Shown piece by piece: positions 35,705 through 45,989 of a DNA stretch of 64,000 nucleotides. Both the position numbers and the translations under genes were made by a program. The first letter of the stretch is position 1. Each line of letters begins with the position of its first letter. The notes below the pieces were generated by a model. The model was given only the letters and a program-made list of their open reading frames with translations. It did not search any database and was not told the DNA's origin. The DNA comes from Tsukamurella pulmonis (GTDB lineage Bacteria; Actinomycetota; Actinomycetes; Mycobacteriales; Mycobacteriaceae): contig NZ_FNLF01000002.1 in assembly GCF_900103175.1 (NCBI RefSeq), positions 1,812,136 to 1,876,135 of the forward strand, written 5' to 3'.

Positions 35705-37347
35705 ACCGCATCGCCGACATCTACCGGCGCATCGCCGCGGACGAGCGGACCGAGCTCTTCCTCGCGCTGCGTCCGGAGGCCGAGGTCGCCGCCGAGTACG
35801 CGGCGTCCCTCGCGGCGGGCGGCCCGCTCGCCGGCGTCGTCCTCGCCGTCAAGGACAACGTGGACGTTGCGGGCCTCCCGACCACCGCCGCCTGCCCCGG
35901 CTACGCCTACCGACCCGAGGCGGACGCCGCCGCCGTCGCGGCCCTCCGCGCTGCCGGCGCCGTGGTCATCGGCAAGACCAACCTCGACCAGTTCGCCACC
36001 GGTCTGGTCGGCACCCGCAGCCCGTACGGCGCGGTGCGGGATTCCCGGCGGCCCGACCACATCTCCGGGGGATCGAGCTCCGGTTCGGCGGTCGCCGTCG
36101 CCCTCGACTACGCGGACATCGCGATCGGCACCGACACCGCCGGCTCCGGCCGCGTCCCGGCCGGACTGCAGGGCATCGTCGGCATCAAGCCCACGATCGG
36201 CACCGTCGGCACCGACGGCGTTGTGCCCGCGTGCGCGTCGTACGACTGTGTGACGGTCTTCGCCCCCGACGTCGCCACGGCGAGCCGCGCCATGACCGTC
36301 ATGGGCGAGACCGGCACCCGACGCTGGGCCGCCGACACCCCGTTCGCCGCCGCGCCCGAGGCGACTCTCGCGATCCCCGCGGAGCTCCCCGGCCTGTCCG
36401 CCGCCTGGCGGGAGGCCTTCGACGGTGCCGTCGCGCGCGCCGAGGCGGCGGGGCTGCGGGTCAAGCCCGTCGACGTCTCCGAGTTGCTCGCCGCCGCGAA
36501 GCTCCTCTACGACGGTGCCCTCGTCGCCGAGCGGTACAGCGCGGTGGGGGAGTTCGTCGCCGAGGCGGGTGACGACGCGGGACTGGATCCGACGGTGGCC
36601 GCCATCGTGCGCGCCGCGGGCGGGCTTCCCGCGCACCGCCTGGCCGCCGACCAGGCCGAGTTGCGCGTCGTGGCCCGGCGAGCGGCGGGGTTGTTCGAGG
36701 GCTACTCCGGGCTCATGGTGCCCACCGCGCCGCGGCACCCGACGCTCGCCGAGGTGGCCGACGACCCGGTCGGGGTGAACTCGGAGATGGGGACGTACAC
36801 CAACTTCTGCAACCTCCTCGACCTGTGCGGCGTGGCCGTCCCGGTCGGGGAGACCACGGACGGTGCGCAGTTCGGGATCACGGTGCTGGCGCCCGCGGGG
36901 CACGACGGGGTCGCGCTCGACCTCGCCGCTCGGATCACCGGAGCGCCGCCCGTGGCGCCGTGGAACCTCGACCTGGCCGGTGCGGTGGAGCTGGCCGTAT
37001 TCGGCGCGCACCTGCGTGGGCAGCCGCTCGAGCACGAGCTGACCTCACTCGGGGCGTACTGGGCGGGCGAGATCCGGACCGCCGACCAGTACCGCCTCGT
37101 CGAACTGGCGACGACGCCGCCCAAGCCCGGCCTCGTCCACGACCCCGCACACGGCCGCGGCATCCGCGGCGAGCTCTGGCGACTCGCACCCGCGGCGCTG
37201 GGAGCGTTCCTCACCCGGCTTCCATCCCCGATGACACTCGGCTCCGTTCGGCTCGACGACGGCCGGGACGTGGTGGGGTTCGGTTGCCAGGCGTCGGCGC
37301 TCGCGAGCGCCCGCGACCTCGCCGTGGATCACTGGCTCGACCGGTGA
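35701..37347 (+). CDS. atzF: allophanate hydrolase
   Basis: 548 residues. Hydrolyses allophanate to ammonia and CO2, the last step of carboxylase-dependent urea/guanidine use. Amidase-signature triad visible: Lys in LAVKDNVDVAG, cis-Ser in ISGGSSSGSAVAVA and nucleophile Ser in IGTDTAGSGRVPAGLQG. The C-terminal domain (from about residue 440) is the AtzF-type second domain (ELAVFGAHLRGQPLEHEL). Overlaps the carboxylase gene by ATGA; last gene of the operon. Confidence 0.93.
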   Translation: MNRIADIYRRIAADERTELFLALRPEAEVAAEYAASLAAGGPLAGVVLAVKDNVDVAGLPTTAACPGYAYRPEADAAAVAALRAAGAVVIGKTNLDQFATGLVGTRSPYGAVRDSRRPDHISGGSSSGSAVAVALDYADIAIGTDTAGSGRVPAGLQGIVGIKPTIGTVGTDGVVPACASYDCVTVFAPDVATASRAMTVMGETGTRRWAADTPFAAAPEATLAIPAELPGLSAAWREAFDGAVARAEAAGLRVKPVDVSELLAAAKLLYDGALVAERYSAVGEFVAEAGDDAGLDPTVAAIVRAAGGLPAHRLAADQAELRVVARRAAGLFEGYSGLMVPTAPRHPTLAEVADDPVGVNSEMGTYTNFCNLLDLCGVAVPVGETTDGAQFGITVLAPAGHDGVALDLAARITGAPPVAPWNLDLAGAVELAVFGAHLRGQPLEHELTSLGAYWAGEIRTADQYRLVELATTPPKPGLVHDPAHGRGIRGELWRLAPAALGAFLTRLPSPMTLGSVRLDDGRDVVGFGCQASALASARDLAVDHWLDR

Positions 37348-37447
37348 TCGGGCCCGCCTGACCTGGCGATTCCGACTTCTGCGCGTTTCGCTCGTTCTGC
37401 TCTTTACCTGGAATTGTGAATTCGGTCACCTGTCCTTGGTGCGTCGA

Positions 37448-37453
37448 TAATCT
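37448..37453 (+). promoter_or_regulatory. -10 box TAATCT of the tct operon
   Basis: TAATCT 34 bases before the tctC ATG, followed by a strong GAGGAGG ribosome-binding site at 37474-37480. No good -35 was found. Confidence 0.4.
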
Positions 37454-37487
37454 GGCGTCCTCATCAGCTCGACGAGGAGGTTCACCG

Positions 37488-38516
37488 ATGGCGTCGGACA
37501 GTTCGGACCATGAGGGGCGGGCGACATCCCCACCGGGAGAGCGCAGCGTCGTCGCCCTCGCGATCTACGCGCTCATCGCCGTCGTGGTGATCTCCACCGC
37601 GGTGTACTACTCCTTCCAGCGCGGCGGCCTTTCCGCCGACATCCGCAACAAGGCCACCCTCATCGCGCCCGCCGGCGCGGGCGGCGGGTGGGACCTCGTG
37701 ATGCGCGAATCGCAGGCGATCATGCGCGAGCAGAAGATCGCCACCAACATCCAGGTCGTCAACGTGCCCGGCGCCGCCGGCACCATCGGCCTCTCGCGAC
37801 TGCACTCCATGGAGGGCCGCGCCGACGTCGCCATGGTCGGCGGCACAGGTCTCGTGGCCGGCGTCCAGCAGACGAAGTCGGCCGTCACCATGACGGATGT
37901 GACCGCGATCGCGCGGATCTTCGAGGAGTACGACGTGCTCGTCGTCCCGGCGAACTCGCCGTACAAGTCCGTCGACGACCTGGTCGCGGCGTGGAGGAGC
38001 AACCCGCATTCGATCCCGTTCACCGGCGGCGGCAGCTTCGACCAGTTGGTCATGGCGCAGTTCGCGAAGGCCGCCGGGATCGACCCCAGGAACACCACCT
38101 ACATCCCCAAGGCCGGCGGCGGCGAGGTCGCCCAGGCCCTGGTCACCGGCACGGCGAAGGCCGCGTTCTCCGGCTACGCCGACCTCATCGACCAGATCGA
38201 ATCCGGGCGCCTCCGCGGACTCGCCATGGCCGCCAAGGAGCCCATCGACGGCGTGGACTTCCCGACGCTCCGCCAGCTCGGCTACGACGTGACGCTGGCC
38301 AACTGGCGCGCCCTGTTCGGCCCGCCCGACATCTCCGCGGCGGACGTGAAGAACATCCGCGACGTCTTCGACGAGGTCATGCGCACGCAGGACTGGGCCG
38401 AGGCCGAACGCAACAACAAGTGGACCAGGGCGTGGCTGGAAGGCCCCGAGCTGACCACCTTCATCGCCGACGAGGACCGCGTCATCGCCGGCCTGTACCA
38501 GGAGCTCGGCAAATGA
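37488..38516 (+). CDS. tctC: TctC-type substrate-binding protein of a tripartite tricarboxylate transporter
   Basis: 342 residues. Binding protein of the TTT family: IAPAGAGGGWDLVMRE, VVNVPGAAGTIGLSRLHSMEG and a C-terminal DVKNIRDVFDEVM. The N-terminus is a short cytosolic tail (28 residues) then one hydrophobic helix VALAIYALIAVVVISTAVYY with no signal-peptidase site or lipobox, so it looks like a membrane-anchored receptor. The ATG at 37488 follows GAGGAGG by seven bases. The substrate is unknown; carboxylates are usual. Confidence 0.87.
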   Translation: MASDSSDHEGRATSPPGERSVVALAIYALIAVVVISTAVYYSFQRGGLSADIRNKATLIAPAGAGGGWDLVMRESQAIMREQKIATNIQVVNVPGAAGTIGLSRLHSMEGRADVAMVGGTGLVAGVQQTKSAVTMTDVTAIARIFEEYDVLVVPANSPYKSVDDLVAAWRSNPHSIPFTGGGSFDQLVMAQFAKAAGIDPRNTTYIPKAGGGEVAQALVTGTAKAAFSGYADLIDQIESGRLRGLAMAAKEPIDGVDFPTLRQLGYDVTLANWRALFGPPDISAADVKNIRDVFDEVMRTQDWAEAERNNKWTRAWLEGPELTTFIADEDRVIAGLYQELGK

Positions 38517-39025
38517 CAACGCAGACAGAAGAAGCAGACTCCGCGGCCCCGGACACCGGGAACGGGCTCGGCGCGCTCGTCGTCCCCGCGATCCTCGCGA
38601 TCGCCAGCACCCTCGTCGTCATCGGCAACCTCACCATGGACGTCCAGTCCGATGACAGCCCGGGCCCGACGTTCTTCCCGTGGCTGCTGGCCATCGTCGG
38701 CTACGCGCTGGCCGCCGCGCTCACGGTCCACTTCGTCCGCAACCCGGACGAACTGGCTCGCTCCGAGACCAAGTTCCGCACCTACACCGACTGGGCCGCC
38801 GCCGGCTGGCTCATCGGCGGGCTCATCGCGTTCGCGGTCCTCCTGGACGTCCTCGGCTGGATCCTCGCCGCCGCGCTCCTGTTCTGGTGCGTGACACGGG
38901 CCTTCAATAGCAAGCGGCCCCTGTTCGACGTCTCCGTGGGGCTGCTGCTCTCCAGCCTCGTCTTCCTGATCTTCGGCGTCCTGCTGGACGTCCCGCTCCC
39001 GTCCGGAATCCTGGGAGGACTGTAA
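38513..39025 (+). CDS. tctB: TctB small membrane subunit
   Basis: 170 residues, four transmembrane helices, with DSPGPTFFPWLLAIVGYALAA as the family signature region. Overlaps tctC by ATGA; tctA begins two bases after the stop. Structural partner of TctA. Confidence 0.88.
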   Translation: MTTQTEEADSAAPDTGNGLGALVVPAILAIASTLVVIGNLTMDVQSDDSPGPTFFPWLLAIVGYALAAALTVHFVRNPDELARSETKFRTYTDWAAAGWLIGGLIAFAVLLDVLGWILAAALLFWCVTRAFNSKRPLFDVSVGLLLSSLVFLIFGVLLDVPLPSGILGGL

Positions 39026-39027
39026 CC

Positions 39028-40536
39028 ATGGACCAGTTCGGACTCCTGCTCGACGGGTTCGCCGGGGCACTCTCGCCGTCGAACCTCATGTGGGTCGTCA
39101 TCGGCTGCCTCATCGGCACCGCGGTCGGGGTGCTGCCCGGCCTCGGCTCCTCGATGGCCGTGGCGCTGCTGCTCCCGATGACCTTCGCGCTCAACCCGAC
39201 CGCGGCCTTCATCCTGTTCTCCGGCGTCTACTTCGGCGGCCTCTTCGGCGATTCGACGATGGCCATCCTCATGAATACCCCGGGCCAGGCCTCCTCGATC
39301 GCCTCGACCTTCGAGGGCCACCAGATGGCGAAGAACGGCAAGGCGCCCCAGGCGCTGGCCATCGCCGCCATCGGCGCCTTCATCGGCGGCATGATCGCCT
39401 CGATCCTCGTCGTCTTCCTCGCCCCGTTCATGGCGGACCTGTCCACGAAGTTCGGCCCGGCCGAGTACTTCGCGCTCTCGCTGCTCGCCTTCGGCGCGAT
39501 CTCCTCGGTCGTCTCCGAATCGGTGATCAAGGGGCTCGCCTCGCTGGTGATGGGCCTCATGTTCGCCACCGTCGGCATCGACCAGATCTCCGGCACCGAG
39601 CGCTTCACCTTCGGCTCCGCGAACCTCTTCGACGGGATCTCGCTCGTCATCGTCGCGGTCGGCATGCTGGCCCTCGGCGAGATCATCATCGTGGCCTCGC
39701 GGATCCGCCGCGATCCCGCCCCGAAGGCGCTCGGCGCCAAGGCCGGCCGCGCCTGGCTCTCGAAGGCGGAGTTCAAGGAGGCGCTCCCGGCGTGGGGCCG
39801 CGGCACCGCCATCGGCCTGCCCTTCGGCGTCATCCCGGTCGGCGGCTCGGAGGTGCCCACCTTCCTCGCCTACGACGTGGAGCGCCGCCTCGATCGCCGT
39901 CGGAAGTTCCCGATGTTCGGCAAGGGCGCGCCCCGCGGCCTCGCCGCACCGGAGGCCGCCGGCAACTCGACCACCGGCATGGCGATGGGCGCGCTGCTCT
40001 CCCTGGGCCTCCCGGTCTCGGCGACCGCCGCGATCATGCTCGCCGCATTCCGCCAGTACGGTCTGCAGCCGGGGCCGCTGCTGTTCGACAACTCGCCGGA
40101 CCTGGTGTGGGCGCTGCTCGCCAGCTTCTTCATCGCGATGGTCGTGCTGCTGATCATCAACCTGCCCTTCGCGCAGCTGTGGGCGAAGCTGTTGCTCATC
40201 CCTGCGCCCTACCTCTACGGCAGCATCGTCGTGTTCTGCGGACTGGGCATCTACGCGACGTCGCCGACCATGTTCGACCTGCTGCTGTTCCTCGCGATCG
40301 GCCTGCTGGCCTTCGTCTTCAAGCGCTACGACATCCCGATCGCGCCCCTCCTGATCGGCATGGTGCTGGGTCCGCTCGCCGAGACGAGCCTGCGCGATGC
40401 GCTGCTGTCCTCCGACGGGGACTACTCCGTCTTCGTCTCCTCGCCCATCTCGATCACGCTCTACGCCCTGTTAATCGCCGTGCTGCTGATCAAGGCACGC
40501 CAGGTCGTCACCGCCCGCACCGGAAAGGACGTCTGA
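39028..40536 (+). CDS. tctA: TctA large membrane subunit
   Basis: 502 residues, about 11-12 transmembrane helices. The TctA signatures GVLPGLGSSMAVALLLPMTFAL and GNSTTGMAMGALLSLGLPVS are present, as is FGDSTMAILMNTPGQ. It forms the ion-coupled transport channel. Confidence 0.93.
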   Translation: MDQFGLLLDGFAGALSPSNLMWVVIGCLIGTAVGVLPGLGSSMAVALLLPMTFALNPTAAFILFSGVYFGGLFGDSTMAILMNTPGQASSIASTFEGHQMAKNGKAPQALAIAAIGAFIGGMIASILVVFLAPFMADLSTKFGPAEYFALSLLAFGAISSVVSESVIKGLASLVMGLMFATVGIDQISGTERFTFGSANLFDGISLVIVAVGMLALGEIIIVASRIRRDPAPKALGAKAGRAWLSKAEFKEALPAWGRGTAIGLPFGVIPVGGSEVPTFLAYDVERRLDRRRKFPMFGKGAPRGLAAPEAAGNSTTGMAMGALLSLGLPVSATAAIMLAAFRQYGLQPGPLLFDNSPDLVWALLASFFIAMVVLLIINLPFAQLWAKLLLIPAPYLYGSIVVFCGLGIYATSPTMFDLLLFLAIGLLAFVFKRYDIPIAPLLIGMVLGPLAETSLRDALLSSDGDYSVFVSSPISITLYALLIAVLLIKARQVVTARTGKDV

Positions 40537-40537
40537 C

Positions 40538-40900
40538 ATGACGATTCTCGTCGCCCACTCGACCACCCCCGAGAGCGCCGCCGCGCTCGAAGCCGCCTAC
40601 GGCGAAGCGGTGCGCCGGCCCGGCGAGCCCGTTGTCGTCTTCCTGCTCGACGGGGACGCGCCTGACCTCTCGGAGGCCACCGCGCGCGGCCTCACCGTCA
40701 CCGTCGAACGGCCGAAGGAGTTCGAGAAGGACCCGGTGGGCGGGCTCGTCGATGCCGCCACGGCGCTGGACGCCTCCGTCCTCGTGATCGGGATCAAGCA
40801 CCGCACCGCGACAGGCAAGCTCCTGTTCGGCTCGTCGGCGCAGCGGATCCTGCTCGACGCCACCTGTCCCGTGCTGGCGGTGAAGGTCCCGCAGGGCTGA
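40538..40900 (+). CDS. universal stress protein (UspA-like)
   Basis: 120 residues, single Usp domain with opening ILVAHSTTPESAAAL and ATP-loop-like GIKHRTATGKLLFGSSAQRILLDATCPVLAVK (G-2X-G-9X-G-S/T pattern). It begins one base after tctA, so it belongs to the transporter operon; Usp proteins next to TTT and TRAP transporters are common and may tune them. Confidence 0.88.
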   Translation: MTILVAHSTTPESAAALEAAYGEAVRRPGEPVVVFLLDGDAPDLSEATARGLTVTVERPKEFEKDPVGGLVDAATALDASVLVIGIKHRTATGKLLFGSSAQRILLDATCPVLAVKVPQG

Positions 40901-41050
40901 CGCGAGGTGCTCCCGCCGCCTCTTTCCAGCAACGCGCAAGGCGACCCACCGTGTTGTGCGTTACGTTCCGCCCGTCCCGCCTCGCACGGTACGCTGTTGG
41001 AAATGATGTTCGATAGGTGGCGCGACGCCGCCTGACGAAGGGACGATCCG

Positions 41051-41332
41051 ATGGCGGTTCAGGCGGTACTCCTCAAGGCGGGCTCCGCGCTCGTGACCGG
41101 TCTCGTCGGCGCCGCGGCGTACGAGGCGACCAAGAAGGCGCTCGCCAAGGCGCCGCTGCGCGAGAGTGCGGTCGCCGCGACGGCGCTGGGGCTCAAGGGC
41201 AGCCGCAAGGCCGAGGAGGTCGCCGAGAACGTGCGACTGAACGCCGCGGACATCCTGGCCGAGGCCAAGGAGCGGGTCGGCGAGGAGTCGACCCCACCGG
41301 CGGCCGGCGCCGCGCACGACCACGACCACTGA
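41051..41332 (+). CDS. DUF1490 protein, metal-ATPase partner
   Basis: 93 residues. One N-terminal hydrophobic segment (LLKAGSALVTGLVGAAAYEA), a charged helical region and a His/Asp tail AAHDHDH that could bind metal. DUF1490 genes precede P1-type ATPase genes in mycobacteria (ctpC, ctpG, ctpV), and here the stop shares a base with the ATPase start. The 150 bases upstream contain a 9-bp stem with one G-U pair (40932-40962) and possibly the operon promoter. Confidence 0.85.
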   Translation: MAVQAVLLKAGSALVTGLVGAAAYEATKKALAKAPLRESAVAATALGLKGSRKAEEVAENVRLNAADILAEAKERVGEESTPPAAGAAHDHDH

Positions 41333-43554
41333 TGACCGCGCTGTCCGAGCCGGCGGGCCGTGTCGTCTCGCAGGCCGCAGGCCGGCTGCGGTGGGTGCTC
41401 GACGGTCTCGTCGGAGCGACACCGCAGCGCCGCATCGCGGTCGAGGACGCGGTGCTGGCGATCCCCGGGGTGCGAGCGGCGCACGCGTACAGCCACACGG
41501 GATCCCTCGTGGTCTGGCATCGCAGTGACGTCCTTCCCGCCCGCATCGCCGAGGCCGCCGCGGAGGGGCTCGCCGCCGATGCCTCCCTCGTCGCCCGGCA
41601 CGCGCCGCACTCGGCCGACGTGACCAATGCGGATCTGCTCCGGATGGGTCTCGGCGCCTCGGCGCTGGTGCTCCTCGGTCTCCGCCGCTACGCCTTCCGC
41701 CGACCGCCGTTGCTCGGGCCCGGCACGCGGACCGCGGCGACCGCGATCACCGTCTTCACCGGCTATCCGTTCCTGCGAGGCGCCCTGCGGTCGTTGCGCG
41801 GCGGACGCGCCGGCACGGACGCGCTCGTCTCCGCAGCCACGATCGCGAGTCTCCTCCTGCGCGAGAACGTCGTCGCGCTGACGGTGCTGTGGCTCCTCAA
41901 CATCGGCGAGTTCCTCCAGGACCTCACGCTGCGCCGAACCCGGCGTGCGATCTCGGACCTGCTGCGCGGCAACACCGATTCGGCCTGGCTGCGGCTCGCC
42001 GACGGGGCCGAGGTGCAGGTCCCGATCGACACGCTCGACGTCGGTGACGTCGTCATCGTGCACGATCACGTGGCGGTACCGGTGGACGGCGTCGTCGTCG
42101 ACGGGCTCGCCGTCGTGGACCAGGCTGCGCTGACCGGGGAGACACTCCCCGTCACGATCGAACCGGGCGCGACCGTGCACGCGGGAGCGGTTGTCGTCTC
42201 GGGGCGCCTCGTCGTGCGCGCCACGGCCGTGGGGGCCGACACCGCCATCGGGCGCATCATCGAGCGGGTCGAGGAGGCGGAGCGGGACCGCGCGCCGATC
42301 CAGACCGTCGGGGACAACTTCTCCCGCCGCTTCGTCCCCGGCTCGTTCCTCCTGTCCGGGCTCACCCTGCTCCTGACCCGGGACCTGCGTCGGGCGATGA
42401 CGATGCTGCTCATCGCGTGCCCCTGCGCCGTGGGCCTGTCGACGCCCACCGCGATCAGCGGTGCGATCGGCAACGGGGCACGGCGAGGCATCCTCATCAA
42501 GGGCGGTTCGCATCTCGAGGCGGCGGGCTCGGTCACGGCGGTGGTCTTCGACAAGACCGGCACGCTGACGACGGGGCGCCCGGTGGTGACCAACGTGGTC
42601 TCGTTCCGCGACGACTGGACGCCGGAGCAGGTGCTCGCGCACGCGGCCAGCTCCGAGATCCACTCCCGGCACCCGCTGGCGGAGGCCGTCATCCGCTCCA
42701 CCGAGGAGCGGCACATCGAGATTCCCAGCCACGCGGAGTGCGAGGTCATCGTCGGCCTCGGCATGCGGACCCAGGCCGAGGACGGCCGCGTACTCCTGCT
42801 GGGAAGCCCGGCTCTCCTGGAGCAGCACGGCGTGGCCGTCGGCGTCGACGCCGCGCGGTGGGTCGCCCGCCTCCGCGCCGAATGCGAGACGCCGCTGCTC
42901 CTCGCGGTGGACGGCGCCCTGACCGGCCTTGTCAGCCTGCGCGACGAGGTGCGCCCCGAGGCCGCGGAGACCCTCGCCGCCGTGGCGGCTGCGGGGATCG
43001 GCACCGTCGTCATGCTGACGGGCGACCATCCGGAGACGGCGGCCGCCATCGCCGCCGAGCTCGGCATCACGCGATGGCGCGCAGAAGTGATGCCCGAGGA
43101 CAAGCTGGCCGAAGTCCGGGCGCTGCAGGACGAGGGCCACGTGGTCGCGATGGTCGGCGACGGCGTCAACGATGCGCCCGCGCTCGCGGCGGCGGACGTG
43201 GGGATCGCGATGGGCCTCGCGGGGACCGACGTGGCGGTCGAGACCGCCGACGTGGCACTCGCCGGGGACGACCTGCGCAACGTCCTCGACGTCGTGGATC
43301 TCGGCCGGAGGGCCGTCGACGTGATCCGACAGAACTACGGCATGTCGATCGCGGTCAACTCGGTCGGCCTGCTCGTCGGGGCCGGCGGTGCGCTCTCGCC
43401 CGTCCTGGCCGCGATCCTGCACAACGCCTCCTCGGTCGCGGTCGTGCTCAACAGCTCCAGGCTGATCCGATACCGGCTCGGCGACCCCGCCGGGCGGTCG
43501 CCGGGAACCCGGGCCGCCGCGCTGCCTCAGGGCGACGTGGGCGAGGGTCGTTAA
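41332..43554 (+). CDS. P1B-type metal-transporting ATPase (CtpC-like)
   Basis: 740 residues. The N-terminal 90 residues resemble a heavy-metal-associated fold without a CxxC. Then about eight transmembrane helices with actuator TGETLPV, the ion-binding ACPCAVGLSTP, phosphorylation site DKTGTLTTG, HP-containing EIHSRHPLAEA and hinge VGDGVNDAPALAAADVG. The DUF1490 partner is the mycobacterial CtpC arrangement, linked there to Mn/Zn export and metalation of secreted proteins. The metal cannot be fixed from sequence. Confidence 0.9.
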   Translation: MTALSEPAGRVVSQAAGRLRWVLDGLVGATPQRRIAVEDAVLAIPGVRAAHAYSHTGSLVVWHRSDVLPARIAEAAAEGLAADASLVARHAPHSADVTNADLLRMGLGASALVLLGLRRYAFRRPPLLGPGTRTAATAITVFTGYPFLRGALRSLRGGRAGTDALVSAATIASLLLRENVVALTVLWLLNIGEFLQDLTLRRTRRAISDLLRGNTDSAWLRLADGAEVQVPIDTLDVGDVVIVHDHVAVPVDGVVVDGLAVVDQAALTGETLPVTIEPGATVHAGAVVVSGRLVVRATAVGADTAIGRIIERVEEAERDRAPIQTVGDNFSRRFVPGSFLLSGLTLLLTRDLRRAMTMLLIACPCAVGLSTPTAISGAIGNGARRGILIKGGSHLEAAGSVTAVVFDKTGTLTTGRPVVTNVVSFRDDWTPEQVLAHAASSEIHSRHPLAEAVIRSTEERHIEIPSHAECEVIVGLGMRTQAEDGRVLLLGSPALLEQHGVAVGVDAARWVARLRAECETPLLLAVDGALTGLVSLRDEVRPEAAETLAAVAAAGIGTVVMLTGDHPETAAAIAAELGITRWRAEVMPEDKLAEVRALQDEGHVVAMVGDGVNDAPALAAADVGIAMGLAGTDVAVETADVALAGDDLRNVLDVVDLGRRAVDVIRQNYGMSIAVNSVGLLVGAGGALSPVLAAILHNASSVAVVLNSSRLIRYRLGDPAGRSPGTRAAALPQGDVGEGR

Positions 43555-43629
43555 CTTCGTGTTTCCAGCCTGTTGCGCCTGACGATCTGGCTTGACTGGC
43601 GCCGGGGCAAAGGATTTGAGTGAATTCTC

Positions 43630-43928
<299 letters not shown>

Positions 43929-43932
<4 letters not shown>

Positions 43933-44270
43933 CCGCGATGATCCCCGGAGAACTCCGCCTCGCGTCCGCGCCGATCCTGTGCAACGACGGCCGGCCCACG
44001 CGCACTGTCCGCGTCGTCAACACCGGCGACCGCCCCATCCAGGTGGGCTCGCACTTCCACTTCGCCGAGGTCAATCGCGCCCTCGACTTCGACCGGGCCG
44101 AAGCCCACGGGCACCGTCTGGACATCCCGTCCGGCACCGCCGTCCGGTTCGAGCCCGGCGATCCCAAGACGGTGCGCCTGGTCGCTCTCGCGGGCACCCG
44201 GGAGGTCCACGGGCTCGCCAACCGCGTCAACGGCCCCCTCGCCGGCACCGGGAACGGGGGAGCACAGTGA
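43929..44270 (+). CDS. ureB: urease beta subunit
   Basis: 113 residues: [13 protein letters not shown] opening, then [22 protein letters not shown] and [13 protein letters not shown], all conserved. GTG start coupled to ureA, and the stop overlaps the ureC GTG start. Confidence 0.97.
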
Positions 44271-45979
44271 GCTTCGAACTGAGCCGCCGCGAGTACTCGG
44301 ACCTGTACGGCCCCACTGTCGGCGACGCCGTGCGCCTCGCCGACACCGAGCTGTTCGCGCTCGTCGAGCGCGACCTGACCGTCCACGGCGAGGAGGTCGT
44401 GTTCGGCGGCGGCAAGGTGATCCGCGACGGGATGGGCGAGAACGGCGTGCTCACCCGTGAGCACGACATCCCCGACACCGTCATCACCAATGCGCTGATC
44501 ATCGACCACACCGGCATCATCAAGGCCGACGTCGCGCTGCGCGACGGGCACATCTTCCGGATCGGCAAGGCGGGCAACCCGCAGATCTCCGACGGCGTCA
44601 CCATCACCATCGGCGCCGCCACCGAGATCATCGCGGGGGAGGGCCGCATCCTCACCGCCGGCGGCATCGACACCCACATCCACTTCATCAGCGCGCAGCA
44701 GATCGACACCGCGCTCAATTCCGGCGTCACCACCATGATCGGCGGCGGCACCGGCCCTGCCGCGGGCACCAACGCCACCACCGTGACGCCGGGCCCCTGG
44801 CACATCGCCCGCATGCTGCAGGCACTCGACGACGCCCCGGTCAACATCGGGCTGCTCGGCAAGGGCCACGCCGGCGCGACCGAGCCGCTCGCGGAACAGA
44901 TCCGCGCCGGCGCGATCGGCCTCAAGGTGCACGAGGACTGGGGCTCGACCACCGCGTCGATCGACAACTCGCTGCGGGTGGCCGACGAGTTCGACGTGCA
45001 GGTCGCCATCCACACCGACACCCTCAACGAGTGCGGCTTCCTCGAGGACACGGTCGCCGCGATCGACGGCCGCGTGATCCACACCTTCCACACCGAAGGC
45101 GCCGGCGGCGGCCACGCCCCGGACATCATCGCCATCGCGGGACACCCGAACGTGCTTCCCGCGTCGACGAACCCGACGCTGCCCTTCACGGAGAACACCA
45201 TCGTCGAGCATCTCGACATGCTGATGGTGTGCCACCACCTCAACGCCGACATCCCCGAGGACGTGGCTTTCGCCGACTCGCGGATCCGCCCCGAGACCAT
45301 CGCCGCCGAGGGCGTGCTGCACGACATGGGGATCATCGCCATCACCTCGTCGGACTCGCAGGCGATGGGCCGCGTCGGCGAGGTGATCACCCGCACGTGG
45401 CAGCTCGCCGACTCGATGAAGCGTCAGCGCGGTCCGCTCGACGACGACCCCGACGGTGGCGACAACGCCCGGATCAAGCGGTACGTCGCGAAGTACACGA
45501 TCAATCCCGCTCTGGCGCAGGGCATCGCCGACCACGTCGGCAGTGTCGAGGAGGGCAAGTTCGCCGATCTCGTGCTGTGGAACCCGGCGTTCTTCGGGGT
45601 CAAGCCCGACCTGGTGATCAAGGGCGGCCAGATCGCGACGGCACTCATGGGTGATGCGAACGCCTCGATCCCGACCCCGCAACCGCGGACCATGCGCCCG
45701 CAGTTCGGATCGATGGGCAAGGCGGTCCACGATGCGACGATCACCTTCCTCTCCACCGCGGCAGCGGAATCCGGGATCGCCGACGAACTCGGGCTGCGCA
45801 AGCGCACGCTCCCGGTCCGGGGCATCCGCGGCCTCCGCAAGCAGGACCTGCCGCACAACGGCGCGACGCCCGAGATCACCGTCGACCCGGAGACGTACGT
45901 CGTCGCCGTCGACGGGACGCCCGTCCGCTCCGAGCCCTCCTCGTCCCTGCCCATGACCCAGCGCTACTTCCTGTTCTGA
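44267..45979 (+). CDS. ureC: urease alpha subunit
   Basis: 570 residues, catalytic nickel subunit. Nickel ligands H137/H139 in DTHIHF, the carbamylated K220 in GLKVHEDWG, and the flap/catalytic histidine in MLMVCHHL are all present, so the enzyme should be active. The GTG start after GGGGGA is supported by the conserved [18 protein letters not shown] opening. Confidence 0.98.
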   Translation: MSFELSRREYSDLYGPTVGDAVRLADTELFALVERDLTVHGEEVVFGGGKVIRDGMGENGVLTREHDIPDTVITNALIIDHTGIIKADVALRDGHIFRIGKAGNPQISDGVTITIGAATEIIAGEGRILTAGGIDTHIHFISAQQIDTALNSGVTTMIGGGTGPAAGTNATTVTPGPWHIARMLQALDDAPVNIGLLGKGHAGATEPLAEQIRAGAIGLKVHEDWGSTTASIDNSLRVADEFDVQVAIHTDTLNECGFLEDTVAAIDGRVIHTFHTEGAGGGHAPDIIAIAGHPNVLPASTNPTLPFTENTIVEHLDMLMVCHHLNADIPEDVAFADSRIRPETIAAEGVLHDMGIIAITSSDSQAMGRVGEVITRTWQLADSMKRQRGPLDDDPDGGDNARIKRYVAKYTINPALAQGIADHVGSVEEGKFADLVLWNPAFFGVKPDLVIKGGQIATALMGDANASIPTPQPRTMRPQFGSMGKAVHDATITFLSTAAAESGIADELGLRKRTLPVRGIRGLRKQDLPHNGATPEITVDPETYVVAVDGTPVRSEPSSSLPMTQRYFLF

Positions 45980-45989
45980 GAGGCGAGAA

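Noticed and set aside
43555-43629. GlnR box upstream of ureA
   Set aside because: A GTTAA-N6-GTTTC-like string is present but does not match the GnnAC-N6-GnAAC pattern well enough.
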